From assembly GCA_019843655.1 (NCBI GenBank), contig JACDQD010000103.1, positions 13,019,501 through 13,083,500 on the forward strand: DNA of 64,000 nt, given 5' to 3'. The notes beneath the pieces were generated by a model. That model saw nothing but the letters and a program-made list of their open reading frames with translations, ran no database searches and was not told where the DNA came from. This stretch comes from Lethocerus indicus (lineage: Eukaryota > Arthropoda > Insecta > Hemiptera > Belostomatidae). A program made the position numbers and the translations under genes. Of the stretch, positions 28,201 through 41,600 are shown in pieces (the stretch's first letter is position 1; each line of letters starts with the position of its first letter).

Positions 28201-30218
28201 AGCTCAAAAACCCAGAATAAGCAAACTCTGAAAATTTTGAACCCCTCTCGAGATCGCAAGAATTATGTCATTCCGAGACAACGAAACAGTTATTTAAAAA
28301 AAAAAATAACACGGCTTCGGCTCCTGGAAGTTGAAAGGCTGCATCATCGGCCGTGGACAGGCATAAATACCTCACTATCTAAGTGGCGGAATGTCATTCT
28401 GACGATAACGAGTAGCGCTCTAGCTTGACACCAAATAAGAGAGTGAAGTAGTGAGTCGCGAGAGTAGAGGTGGAAATAATATTTATACACATAAGCGCCG
28501 GTAATATACATTGAGGTACTTAGGGCGGGTAACAGTGCAGTGACAACACTAACAGGCTATCGACATGGTTATGTACCTACGTATATAATTGGCAGAATGC
28601 TACTGACGATTGGGAGAAACTTAAAACTCTCTAGCCTCGTGCCCGATAACGGCGGTCCATATCCTGGCAATCAATCTTCTCTAGAGTTCCAAACCCCCTG
28701 CAAGTTCGGTATTATTTCAGGCGGAAAGGGATCCGCGTCTCTTTGAAATATAACGTGCGAAATTTGCCGTAATCACTCGTCTATTTGTCACTGTACTAAT
28801 GTAGTGTCAGTGCTGACAGCATGCTTAATCAGCAGCAGGCACGGCAGCAATTTACATACTAGCTTAGTACCATGTAAATACTAACTGAATACTGCTGATA
28901 ATACTGGTAGAAACCTACCTCAATGCCGTACACGCATGTGGAGTGAAAAACATCGCACCTGATGGTGTATTTTCGGTAAAGAATAATTTTATAATTTGGT
29001 TCATTTGTTCCACTACATGGAATATGATATTCAAATTGGGGCAATGTTAGAATCAAACATGAATAATAAACATTCGCGTGATTTTCAGATCTATGCCGGT
29101 AATAATGTTCGGAACATAATATCCTACAACTGGTGCATGCTGCTAGATAATAGCCGCATAATACGGCTGTTATACATGTAAAATCCCGATCCGGCATTTT
29201 CATTGTGCCCAATGAGCATTTGATACGCGGACGGTAAGCGACTCGTCCTAATTATTATTTTTTTCACTGACCACCGCCATTTGTTAATATCGGGTGGGCG
29301 TTCTAATGCCTGTAATTTGGTTACCGTCCGGCCGGCGGTAATCGGCCGCTTCCGCCCCAACAACCCGCAATTTCGGCCAACATATTTTGGCATCGGTTGT
29401 CATTTGTCCACCAAATAGTCATTTGACTGAAAATTCCAATCGTGGGACGGCCGTCGGGGCATTTTCATTAATCACTCTGCTTTAATTCCCGCCCCTCGGC
29501 TCTGTTTTCTCTGGGACTCGTGTTCTCTGCCTATCCCTCGCGGCGAGATATTTGTCTACCTACAAATTGGAACATGAATAACAGAGCGGATCTCCAGACG
29601 AAATTCCAGGCCCTCAATAATGCTTCCTAATTTTAAAGTCGATTTCAAGAACTGATTCCTCAATATAACGAGCTCAGTGCAATATTAGGTCCCCAGAAAG
29701 ATAATAGTGTTGAGGGGAACATTTAGAATTATATAGACAAAGGCGCGGAGTACTGTTATTTTTATCCATCTAGAAACTGTTATTTTAATTGATTATCCGC
29801 TTGTTGGTTCGTTAAACTTAATACGAATCAAATTAACGTAAATATTACATTAATACCTTCTGAATCGTGTCTTCCTTTCGTTTCAAATTATATATAATGA
29901 AACTATCAATGGAATGTGAAAGATGTTCCCACACTATTCAGGTTTCGCTTCTAAAAAATTTTTCAATTGTAATACAATTATTTTTTTAATCTTTGACTGA
30001 GAATAAATTGTTAAAATAATGACTGCTATCGTTGTTATTTCCTCCTAAATATTGTAAATATCCTCCTAGAATTTTGTAAATTTACGACCAACAATTACAC
30101 TTCCTCATGTTATTATCAATAATAATAATTTGATGATAATTGTGCGTAAACTCGATTTATTGCCGTAATTGATTTGTGAATCAATTGCCTGGCAGTATAT
30201 AGACTGAACAGGAAGGTT

Positions 30219-30262
30219 CTGATTTATGGATAATTGATTGGATAATGGATATATTGATTAGG
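30219..30262 (+). promoter_or_regulatory. Clustered homeodomain-type motifs
   Basis: TGATTTATGG, a form bound by Exd/PBX with posterior Hox proteins, is followed at once by TAATTGATTG and then by TGATTAGG about 20 bp on. The spacing is dense, but such AT-rich motifs are common in this window. Confidence 0.25.
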
Positions 30263-31120
30263 AAATGAGTTGTTATGTAACAAACAGGCGAAGACATTGG
30301 TGAACATTCCGAGAGTTTACTACAATAAGACTGTTTATTGGCTGTAATGACCGGACGCTATATATTGGCGGCTGCAAGGTGGAAACCCCCATAGTTCAAG
30401 GCTGGTTGTCCATATAAGTGGGATCGTTTCAGGTTCGTGCTGACCCCGTTTTTCAGGGGGAAAAAAAGAGGTTCCCGGCGCCGTTTTCGTTATAACATAT
30501 AATAACGGACGACAAACAAAGGTCACAAACAAAACATTCAATTTAACATACCAGAATGGCTCTCATACCAGATTTTCCATCATGACACAATATTTCGCTC
30601 TCATGCTAATTTGGGAAGTTGATGAACGAGTGGTTCTCGTGCACTTCAAAATGAAATGACTTTCTCTTCTATCCTCTGAATTGTGTTTACATTTTTAGTC
30701 GATACAGAAGTGGCGACAGCCCTTAATCCAAAACCCGGCAGGTTATTGTTATTCGGACCAGTTTCGTTCTGATATTTTGGGTGGACAAAATTGTCTTAAA
30801 TTTCTCCCGCTCGTTTATAAGTCAATAATAATTTGCGGTGCCGTTCAGGCGTTGCTTTCCCTCTCGGTCTGAAGGTCCGACGTTTGTTATTGGCGATGGG
30901 ACCGGCGAAGTGCTTCCAACTCTGCCTACCTTGACCATAGCGGGGGGTTTTCTCATAACAATTCCGATGGCGTTAGCGGCCGGGGCAGAGTTCCGACGGC
31001 GGCCGGCTCTGCGGCTCTTATTATTAATAGCCGCATTCCAGATGGAAGCAGCGTGTGCCCCTATCGCTCCCATCTCTCCCCGTCTTGCCCCTTCCTCCGC
31101 CTCTGCATTCCGGGCCCGCA

Positions 31121-31139
31121 ACACACACACACACACACG
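31121..31139 (+). repeat. (AC)n microsatellite
   Basis: About nine AC units, which cause the Thr-His run in an overlapping chance frame. Confidence 0.95.
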
Positions 31140-31505
31140 CACAGATACACGGACGCGCATTAATCTGCCGCCCTCGTCCACGCCCCATTACTACTTGTCC
31201 GGCCAATCCAATTTCGCCAACTCATTACAATTTCCAATCCTGAAAACATCAAATCATCAAGTATCAAAAATAGTTCTTAGTACTAATAGAATACCTGCCG
31301 GAACTATATGAAAGTTACAACGATTTGGCCGGAAATTCGGTGGGTACCGGGGAGAAACTCCTGTCTGGCGCCGCCTGTGTACCATTCAAACTTCAAATCT
31401 TCAAGTTCACACTTCCACAGAAGAGGTGGGGTACGATATTTTCGGCATCGAAAGATTGACTTGTTTGGAAGTTGAAATATTATTTGGTAAAAAAAATATT
31501 CAGTT

Positions 31506-31723
31506 ACCCTAGATTTCGTGTGTCCGGCCGCTCGCCATCTTCAGTGGCGGTGTTAGTCACTTTTGGCACTTCGGATGTTTCTCGGGCATCCTTACCGCAC
31601 TGTCACTGTCACTTGTACTGTCAAACCGGTCTAGCAAAAGACCAAACCAGCGAGAGGAGACATAAACACACGAAATCCACGGTATTCCAACCCATCGCAG
31701 ACCACAAAACAGGTATTTTAAAC
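31506..31723 (-). mobile_element. Foldback element with reciprocal arm deletions
   Basis: Flanked by the 12-nt duplication aaatattcagtt (31,494-31,505) and aaatattaagtt (31,724-31,735), 11 of 12 identical. The left arm keeps the inner blocks (ctcgccatcttc to cacttgtactg) but has lost the ctcctctcgctgg block. The right arm keeps that outer block but has lost the inner part. The outer extension (ggtattccaaccc...caggtattttaa) is on the right, so the element is inverted relative to the copy at 42,181. Confidence 0.85.
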
Positions 31724-34700
31724 AAATATTAAGTTTGTGTCAAGAGAAAACGTTCGGAATATTCGACGGGTTACCGTGACCCAATTATCTTATGCCGGTT
31801 CTCCGATTGTTATCGTCTTCCGGCTGACAGATGACTGGCCCACTGAAATATTACCGATATAATCTGGCGGGAATTAGGCCCCCACTGCGAACGGTGTGAT
31901 ACAACAATGACAGAATATTAATCGGCGATTGTAAATAGCCCTCATGGTTCCTAAGCGAGCGAACGAAATTTACATTTCGAGGCTGAAATCGGCGCTAGCA
32001 TTCGTCTCGATTTGGTATGACTAATCGTGGAGGCGATTTAAAAGATTACAAATAAAACGCGATTCTAATCTACCCGCACTTGAAGTCCGCCCTAATAAGG
32101 CACTAACGGTGGGGGGATATTAGGTGTCCGGCAGTTTTGTGGCTTAATACCGTTTCAAATCGTTGCAGAGAGAGGGGGAGAGAAAGGGAGAGGGAGAGAG
32201 AGAGCAATAGGCACGGAGGGGCGGCATTCCTTCCAGTTCTAGGCATGGGGTCCCGGTCCTGCTCCATTTTCGGCCCGCTTAACGTCTATATTAGGTTAGT
32301 TTAATAACAGTCTGTCAATCGGCCGTGCCCCGATATTTATAGTCGGCCACTGGGGGTCTTCGAGACAACGGGTGTGTGGAGGGTGGCGGGGGAGCCGCTG
32401 CCCGGTAGGAACCGGTTCGTTCTAAATATGACGTTATTAGGGAAAAAAAGGGCCGGGGATGAGTGAGGGGGAGGGACACGGCTCTCTGTTATTAAACCGT
32501 AGAGACATTAAATGCAGGTTTTTCACCCTCGAATTTTATTCAACCGTTTAAGCCTGTCTTTATCTCTCCCAGAAGTTCTCCCGGCAATCTAGTTCAACAT
32601 AAATTTGTGAGGGCGGCCTTCCTTCGTCCAACTCTAACCGATCATTAATTCGAGGCCTTTCCCCTTTTGAATTTTCTTTTTACCCTTTTTGTCTCCCGGG
32701 AGAATAATGACATTTTTATAGAAATTTTATTTGGTCGTGTTGTGGACAGGAATCGTATATCGTGTCGGAAAAATAACATAAAAGTCTCCCGAAAAATATT
32801 GATATCCCTTGCCGGGAATATCGTATTCTCTGAGTGAATTTCACCAACCATTTCACCAAACTATTAAAACGCCGATAGCATACAAAATTTGAATCTATCA
32901 ATGTGTCTGAAGGAAAATCGGGGATTTTGTATTTATGAAATTTAGTTCCAGCTTCCTCTATCACTGCATAACTGATAGAAAAACCTGTTTTTCTACACCA
33001 CAAACAAATCTGTTTGTTGTAAATGTAACAAAACTGATTTCCCATGAAAGAGGTACTGTATGGAAATGTATGAAGCCAGCTGCAGAGATTGATTACAAGC
33101 CACATTACATTAGTACCAAATTATACATTGGGATAGTTAAGATGATCAACACAATAATGGTTCAACCCAATTTTGATTTATAATGAGAGCTCTCGGGCTA
33201 AACCAAACAACTGTCCCGAATGTTTTATAACCGCCTGTATTAATCTAAATTAGTATCCGAAGTCTCAAATTTAATCTATTCTAATGTTAATTTTATTCCA
33301 CTCGGTTCGCAGCCAAATTATTTCTCGTGGGAATAACTCCTATAATTTCGAAGAAAAATATTTAATTTTGAACAATGGCAAATTGGGGTTTGAGTAATTT
33401 CAGGAAATTTAGAAAAGAAAAAACTGTTTTCGAAATTACGTGCCCTCCGGCTTTATATATATTTTTCATTGAATTAAAAATAATAAGAAGCCAGAAAAAA
33501 ATTGTTAAAGTTACGATCAAAATTAGGCGCCGCGCCGACCGTAGTTTGCTTAGAGTATATAAAAAAAAAACACGGGATATTATGCATAATTAAAATATAC
33601 GAAGCAATAAATATTACGGCCCATGATATTTCTCGAACGCCTATTTATAGATGCCTGTATAAAATAGCCAATTCGAAACAACTATAATACCGTTAAGATA
33701 ATGACTGAAATTACGCCCTAAGACGGAAAACAATTATTATTAAACAATGTGACGGCGTAGTTATAACGAATTACCGGGCTCCTCATTAATTCGAAAGCTT
33801 TTCGCACCTCCACCGCTCAATTTGATTTCACCTTCATTGCAATTCTAACCCTCTTTACTTTTATTTATCAGATACATTTTTGACCTCTGTTTTTGATTCG
33901 GATTACATATGTTACCAAAATAATATTTTTCGGAATATCAAAATTTGAAAATGTAAAAATACATTTCAAAGACACCCATTAGCGGTAGAGAAACCTCGTT
34001 GTCTGATCCTCTATTGGTCCCATAGGTAATAGGTGATCTTCATGATTCAGTCATCAAACAGTCTCGGACAATCAAGAGCTGCGATGAAACTAAGATGAAA
34101 GGAATAGTATAGTGGAAAGTAAATCCCGATCCGGCGACCGAAAGAATATTCCTTGAATTGCAAATTTAAACGGAGTATAAAGCCTGTCACTGGGCCGTTC
34201 CGGCGAATAAATAACAAACGTACGGCGATACGATTTGTTACACCCCGCGGTATATAATTATAAATAATCCGGCCTTTATAACAGAGCTCCGAGAGAAATA
34301 CAGCACATTCATTGAACAGGAAGATATGCGTCCGCATCGTTTATGATATCCATTAAACGATGGTTGAAATTTAAAAATTCGGGCAGTTGAAACAGAAGGC
34401 AACAATTACGGCTTGGTTTCCCACGACAGTAAATAATGGATTGCCCTGACAGGCCCTGGTTTTTGAGTCTATTTCGTAAATTCGATTAAATCACAAATGC
34501 CCCATCCAAGAACCAATGCAGTAATTAAAAACTCAAGCCCGGCTAATAAATGCAAAGTGCCTGCGGTAATAAATTTTTAACCGATCATTATATTGTTATT
34601 GGTGGTGGGAGGGGGCAATTTTTCACGGATATATGACTTAACGACGCATTGTGGCGCAACCGAGATATTAAAATATGTTCATTAGGTTCGAAATTTATTA

Positions 34701-35867
34701 TGAAATTGGACGGTACTTAAATAGGGCCGGCGTGTCTCTTTAGGCGATGCCCATTCAACGGCTCAACGATATTTATGATTCCTTCGTAAACGGCACAAAT
34801 CATCATCGCCGTTTCCACTGTGTATTATTATATACAAGTCATTTGTCATAGATCAGAAAGTTTATAAACACTTCAAAAATTGTCAAAATCTAAGACATAG
34901 TGACGAGTTGTGTAGAATATATCCCAGAATTCAGATAATTACTGCCCTAACTTCCCTCGAGCCCCCCGGATGTAGTCTGCTTTCGACGTTTCGGAACTCT
35001 TACCGGTTCCATCAAGGTCCGACTGAAGAGTTGTGATCTTCACTCCGGTGCTTTAATAAAAGATTCTGCGCTAGTTTTAAATTAAGTGTGAAGTTAAAAA
35101 TTTAAATTGATTACTGATTACGGTATAATTGAATACATGAAACATATCACTATCATGTCTGTCGTCTATTTCATGGTGGAATTATTGCAGCACTTTTCTC
35201 TCGCGTTTCACGTTGGAGGCTGGTCCAGAGAGCCGGAAGTGGCCTAGCTCTTAAAATTGATGCGCGGAAGATGTTAACGTCTCTGATTATTAGAACTGGA
35301 TATCATCAACATGTGTATCACTTCTGTTGCATTAAGTGAGATTCCGAAATTGCAGTTTTCCTACGGACCCTCGTCCACTTCAGGACTAATGGACGTGGGT
35401 GACAGAGGAGAGGGCTTCGATGAATGAATTGTGATGATAAGTGAGGCTTTGGGAACCGGGATTTTATAACTTCGTCAACTGTCGGTACGCTGAGATCGTG
35501 ATGAATGGTGCGAAACATCCCAGTGTAATAAAACGATGCTCTGAACAAACAGTTCAAAATCAAACCCCAAATCTAATGCTTTATACGATTTCATTTATTT
35601 CCGTATCAATTCGATCACTAATGACGGAATATTTTCCGTCACGGACGGAACCGAGGCATAAATGTATTTCGCGGTTACATAATTTTCAATACATCTGGAC
35701 GTATTTATTGGAAAGGCCGGTCGGGCAGGACACGTCTTCTATAAGCGCCGTAATCGGAACCGGCTGAGAGGAAGGATGTCGGGGATCATGGAGGAATTCC
35801 GATTCGTACGAGGAAGTGAAAAGGCCGCGTAAACTGGGTTCATTAGTAGGAAGAAGGCCTGCCCTGG

Positions 35868-35871
<4 letters not shown>

Positions 35872-35942
<71 letters not shown>

Positions 35943-35951
35943 AGAGAGGGA
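35872..35951 (+). repeat. (GA)n microsatellite, about 66 bp pure, then imperfect
   Basis: Pure GA from 35,872 to about 35,937, then GGGAGGGAGAGAGGGAG. It produces spurious Ser-Leu and Arg-Glu frames. Confidence 0.97.
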
Positions 35952-36616
35952 GACCATTAACTGGAGTCCGGGAGCCACCGACCGCTCGCGATTTGATGAG
36001 ACCGACTTCACAGATGTAGATGATGAACAGATATACGGCCACCGCTCAGAGTTAATAGCCAACGGTGTGTTTCCAGTTTTTTTTTATCTCCGACAGAGAC
36101 AGGACAACAATTAAATACGGACAACTTAATTCCACAAATTATCTGCCAGAATTTTTGACTCGGGCCGCATTTCTCTTTAAAAATTAATAGCTCCAAACTC
36201 TCGGAAAGATTTTCATTCTCCGCTCGATACTATAGACCTGTATTGGTAAAAAAATTTTAAGTCTGGACATACTGTTTCCTCCTAACTTTAAGCTATAGAC
36301 CGCAACGCAAGTACCATAGGTACCCCGAGGCGAACGCCATCTGCTCACTTCAAGAATGTCCAAGTGCGAAAATTCTGCATGTCATAATGCACGTTGTAAT
36401 TACCCCTTCTGGAGTGGGCATAAAATTTTTAAGTGCGGTACCTTTTAGGGCGGTACTTGGGCGAATACAGTCTCGACTGTGGGTGAAGTCGGGTTGAGCG
36501 TGTACCGTTGCGGGGGCAAAAACCCTGGGAGGCCGTGGGAAGTAAAGTGGAGTGGCGCTGCTCTCTCCCTCTCTCTCTCTCTGGACAACAGGTTTCGCCG
36601 CAAAAATATAACGCTT

Positions 36617-36640
36617 CTCCAGGCTCCAGGCTCCAGGCTC
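36617..36640 (+). repeat. Heptamer ctccagg, three tandem copies
   Basis: Three consecutive copies plus a partial one. A short tandem duplication in GC-rich DNA. Confidence 0.9.
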
Positions 36641-37946
36641 GTCTCTCGTCCGCCGCCCTTCTTGTCCCTCGTCCGTACCTCAAAATTGGACTGGGCTGCA
36701 ATTAAAAAAAAGGGTGGATGAAATAACAGGCTCTCTCGGCCCGGATTGTTGCCGGAGTTTTAGGAGGTTCTGCACTCCTTCCGGTAACAATTTTGGCCGC
36801 GATCTTCTCGAGCCACCACTTAGTGTGCCTGAAATTCCCCCAACGTATTTCAATCTAATTGTCCGGAACCTTCCGGATATTGTCAATTTAGTATCTCCCA
36901 AAACGGTTTTACAATAATATAACGGATGGTCAGATGAATCGAACAGAGCATTGGTATACTCCTCAGTATACACAACTCATCATCACTAAACGAACGGAAA
37001 AAACGGAGTCACTTTGTCGAAAAACTACCTCAAGAACTCGTAAACCATACTTGGATATTCGCATCAGAAAATCCGAATATACATTTCTCAAAATTTTAAT
37101 ATTATTTATTGACTCGCGGTCCGAGTCGTCTCGCCGCACTCTGGCAATTTAACTTTAAGGCAGTTTAGCGGTACTCGTGCGAAAAGGAAAAGAACGGTCG
37201 GAGCTTATCCGTTATTGGAACGATCGGGGTGAAATATAGAGCCGGGTCCGGGCGGCACCGGCGACATTCATTAGTGCGCGGGCCCCCAACAGCTGACGAA
37301 GAAGGCTCGTAATGAGCCCACGCCCATTCCAAAGCCGAATGATTTATTATCGCTTCAGACCTGAATGTACGCCAGTCGGACTGTTTCTATTCCATTTTTC
37401 TCGAACCCGGCAAATATCATTTTTACGGGTGAATACGTAAAAAAAGGGGCCTATCCAATAATTAAAAAGTTTACGTAAATTGGAACATTACAGTCAGCAC
37501 AAGCATTCCTGATACTATATTTTGGTTCAAAATAAATGAATAGTATATTTTAAATGTTGTATATTTAATTTTAACTCTATAGCCTGGTTTACATGCCTTC
37601 TACAGTAGGAAAAATCGAACAGGTGGTGAAAAATATGTTCAAATCCTCTTAGGGACCGTTAGCGCTAATGGTTTCCGACTAGTTTAGAAACGGGGCTAGA
37701 ATTCAGAAGTTCAGAAGAACTAAATGGGCCAGAGGATCCGATCGGAATAGACGTACATAATGGAGGCAGAGCCCTAAAAGAGCGCGGGCAGTTCGGCGTC
37801 TAATCGCTGTCCTTATAAGGGCAAAGTTTCATTTTTCAGACTGATTCAATCGGCCGGATGAGAGGGGACCGCGACGAGGGACTGACGGCCACGGGAAATA
37901 TTCACCCGGTGAATTATTCATTACACTATTTTGAATATCGACAGCC

Positions 37947-37967
37947 GCCTAACCGCCTCGGTTAGGC
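37947..37967. repeat. Inverted repeat, 9-bp stem, 3-nt loop
   Basis: Gcctaaccg, loop cct, cggttaggc. A perfect GC-rich stem in a CpG-rich block. Confidence 0.8.
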
Positions 37968-38262
37968 GCGCACTTGTCCCCCACTATAGCGGGCCCGGTA
38001 AATTATAAATTTGCCAACTCCATAAAATTATACAACCACTGACATATTTATACCGGCTGTAAAGTCAACAAACGGCCGAATACAAATTTGTACTTAGTTT
38101 TGTTTTTGTAACCGGCTAAATATAAACCGAACTGGCAGACGAAGTAATCCACTCTGGGCCACTGATTCAACTGGTGATTCCATCCCCGACACAAATTAAA
38201 GTCTAAACTATTGTAAACAGGACGTTATTTTTAAGACACGATAAAGAAATCTAAGAGTATAT

Positions 38263-38650
38263 CGTACATTTCGTGTGTTTCTGTCTCCTCTCGCTAGTTT
38301 GGTCTTTTGATCGACCGGTTTTTGTAGACCCCTTTTTGATTGACATAGACTTAATCACACTAACAAAAATCCCACCCCTCAACACAAAGAAGACAAAACC
38401 ACACGCCCCAAAACACAATAACGAGACACGTATGTACACCCACGACAAACAGAAAACCACCACAGTACAAGTGACAGTGACAGTGCAGTGAGGATACCCG
38501 AAAAACATCCAAAGTGTCAAAAGTGACTAACACCGATATTGAAGATGGCGAGTAGCCGAAACCGGTATAGCAAAAGACCAAACCAGCGAGAGGAGACAGA
38601 AACACACGAAATCTGCGATGGCTCGCAGACCACAAAACAGGTATTCTAAA
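38263..38650 (-). mobile_element. Foldback element, longest copy (388 bp)
   Basis: Flanked by ctaagagtatat (38,251-38,262) and ctaagattatat (38,651-38,662), 11 of 12 identical. The right arm is essentially complete. The left arm stops after the gaccggttt block. The C/A-rich centre, about 110 nt, is not seen in the other copies and may be an internal insertion or the ancestral loop. The asymmetric extension ending caggtattctaaa is on the right. No coding capacity. Confidence 0.85.
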
Positions 38651-38662
38651 CTAAGATTATAT

Positions 38663-41600
38663 GTAACAAACTCAAATATTCTCTAATATTTTTTCAATTC
38701 ATTACACCAATTAAATTGTGTATTCATAAACAATTAGTTTAGTATTGCTGATTAATCTCTCCTATGAACCTGCTGCGTGTTTAATTTTTATTCTTATATT
38801 TTATGCTATTCTCACGGTATGAGTTTTTTGTTTTCTCCTAGAAATATTTTTCTCTTACATGGGAACTTTAATCATAAATTCTGAACTACTTTGCTCCTCT
38901 TCGTTGTGGGCTCTATCCCTGTTCCATAAGGTGGAACATTGTCTACTGTCGGTGAAAGTATTCCAGCATTAGCGTCTCGAGCTACACGGCGCCGACGGTA
39001 TGTTTCATTGGTACCGTAATCCTCCCCCTCCGAGTAACACCGAAGAAATATTTTAAATTAACGATATTATCCGCGGCATATACAATCTGTACGTGTTAAC
39101 CGAAGTAAGATACTGTCGTCCTATTAACATGTCCTCCCGAGTTAAAATAACTTGGCGTGTTTCGCGGCGCCACAAATCGGTGTTGTTGAACGTGGTGGTG
39201 GTTAGTGGTTGTTGTTGTTGTTGCTGTTGTTGTTGAGCCCCTAATGTAAAATGAGACATACCGGCTGAACCGCCGCCGTGGCATGTTTAAGAGCGGGTAA
39301 CTATAGCCCTGTGCCGGACCCTGGAGTCCCGCTACGGCTTGAAATTGGACCGTTTTCTCGGTCCCGAGATGAATGTTATCGCCGGCTCTATCCCGCCAGA
39401 ACTCCTCCCCAGTATATCTTCCGTGCCCCCAGTTTATTTCAAGAAATAATTGCCGCTACCGCCGTTCTGAATTTCAAATGGTTTATTGACCTTTGCACAA
39501 TATAAGCGCGAAATCTACGGCGGTTATATTTAGGTGAGGATATGACTAGTTACGCTGTAGAACAGTTCCTCATGATCTACTAGTTCAATTTAGCAACCAG
39601 TCTGCGTTTTAATTAAGGGTATTCCTTGGAGGAATCTTTATTCATTCAATTCTGTTTGCATCTCTCAGGCATGGGCTTAATAATAATGAAGCATTGGCAT
39701 TTTTAATTGAAGAAAAATTTGTCCTGATGAATTCTGAAATACTAATAGGACCAATTAAGGGAGATAATAATTTATTTTATGGGAAAAACTAATCATAAAA
39801 TTTTTTAAACTATATGTATTGGCAAAACACAATGTGTTCCGAGTCTTTTAATTTTAGCAAAAAATAGGGCTGTTAAACAAGAATTAGATTAAGAGCGTTA
39901 GGTCTGAAAAACTCAGTGTGTCGGGAAAATACTCTTATCGGGAAGGAGGTAGATGGAATCAGCCGAGAGGAAAACATGCGAGCGGTAACAATAATGAAAT
40001 ATTTTCTAATACAGAAACGCAGAGAAAACAATACTCCCGTCCTTCGCCATTTCCTCTTCTAAACACTGGATCTGGTCCATGGAGTATAAAAAAAAATGAA
40101 ATATAAATTCCGGAAAAGGAGTCGGTTCTTGGCAAGTTCATCGGCGCGCGCCAAAACTATTGAAACAAATTCTCGAGACCGTTCTTGATTCACTATCCGG
40201 CCAGAACCTGTAATTATGAATTTTTAAAAAAACCGTAGAAACCTGAAATAATTTCTGGGGGAAAATTCGATATTTTATTGGAACGGCAATAACAATTATT
40301 GACGGTTATTCAGACGCAAGGAATGAATTAAATGCGCCCGACCAACCCATTAGGTTAAATGAAAATCGCAGAATGAAATCGGTTCGCGTTATCGTTGCGA
40401 TCATGCTCTAATGAAATTAAGTAAGGGGGTTCAACTGCATTTTCTTGACGGTTTAAGATTACGCTCGCGATTAAATTCTGGATCTGTCATACCCCGAATC
40501 AATTTGATTCGAAGAAATTATTATTTCGTTTATTATTGAAACAAATAATCTAAGTATGAAAATACAAATATGAATTTCGTCATATTATAGTGAATAGATT
40601 AATTTATTATTAAGTGCACTCAATTGTGCGCGAATAAATTTATGAATTGTTTTATAAATGCTTTAATTATTTCAATAAAATTTATGAAACGGGATCGCAT
40701 TACTAGTGTATCATGCGCTCAGGTACCATCATAACTACCCGCGGATATACATATGTACTCTTGTACATAAACATGGTGAATTTATCTTAAACTGAATTGG
40801 AGCAAGAGACAGTTTTCGAAACTAATTTACACTGACAACTACAGTTTCTGCATTTGCGCTTAAATTTTTTCCAAATATTAGATATAGAGAAAAGAACATG
40901 TGCAATTGATGTGGCGCCAATCCCTAATACGAACCCCAGTGTGCAGGCTTGTGGCCAATTTATTTAACACGAGCGAATGTTTTTCACTTGTTATTATTCA
41001 CATATCGAGGACACTTTTTCAAGAAAAATCTAACCTGGCTCGATAGCCAATATATTAATAAGGGATACAAGGAGAGCGGCAGAAATAGAGAATGTAACTG
41101 TGCTGATTATAGGGCGTTGAATATTAAGTACAGGATTTTATGGTCTGAAATATGGAATTTAAGCTGAGACATGTTTCGCGATATCCTCCTTGTACGCTGG
41201 CAAAATATTTAATTCAATCAGCCGTGTAAATTTAAATTCGAAACGGGTCGTATTTTATAAAATAATTCAACAATTCAATTACGGAACATTGTAGGAATGA
41301 ATAAATAATTTGGCGCCGGATCAAAGTAGAGACTCGCGTCGGTGTCATAGGCCCGTATATCAATACTCTTTACCTTTGCATACTGCTCTTACTTTACATG
41401 CGTTCGAGTTGACGGACTTAGAGCGGAGCTAGTGGAAATATAAATGAGGCGAACGGGAAAAAAAGGAACTCAAAAAAATGAGATTTTTAATGAAGTATGA
41501 TTTACTGCCTCTACGAAATACCGGCGATTGGCCTGAACGGGGCATCCCAGAGTCGCGGGTACGCATTGATGGCACATTCCGTTAAGACAAAGGACAAACA

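Larger units (their letters stand above)
22814..31493. other. Non-coding; CpG-rich blocks at 27.1-28.0 and 30.8-31.2 kb
   Basis: No gene seen. The block at about 27,130-27,980 is GC-rich with one 60-codon chance frame. The block at about 30,840-31,200 is open on both strands for over 100 codons, extended by an AC repeat. Neither has splice sites or a consistent frame. AT-rich DNA elsewhere. Confidence 0.6.
31736..38250. other. Non-coding
   Basis: GC-rich patch at about 32,200-32,480, GA microsatellite at 35,872, heptamer repeat at 36,617 and hairpin at 37,947. No convincing exons. Paired sense and antisense frames around 35,700-36,060 are due to the GA tract. Confidence 0.65.

Noticed and set aside
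30838..31311. 157-codon plus-strand frame, with a 119-codon minus-strand frame over the same DNA
   Set aside because: Both strands are open because the DNA is GC-rich and ends in an AC repeat. No splice sites, and hydrophobic and Arg-rich parts follow base composition.
35686..36062. Ser-Leu-rich frames of over 100 codons on the minus strand
   Set aside because: Pure artefact of the GA/TC microsatellite.
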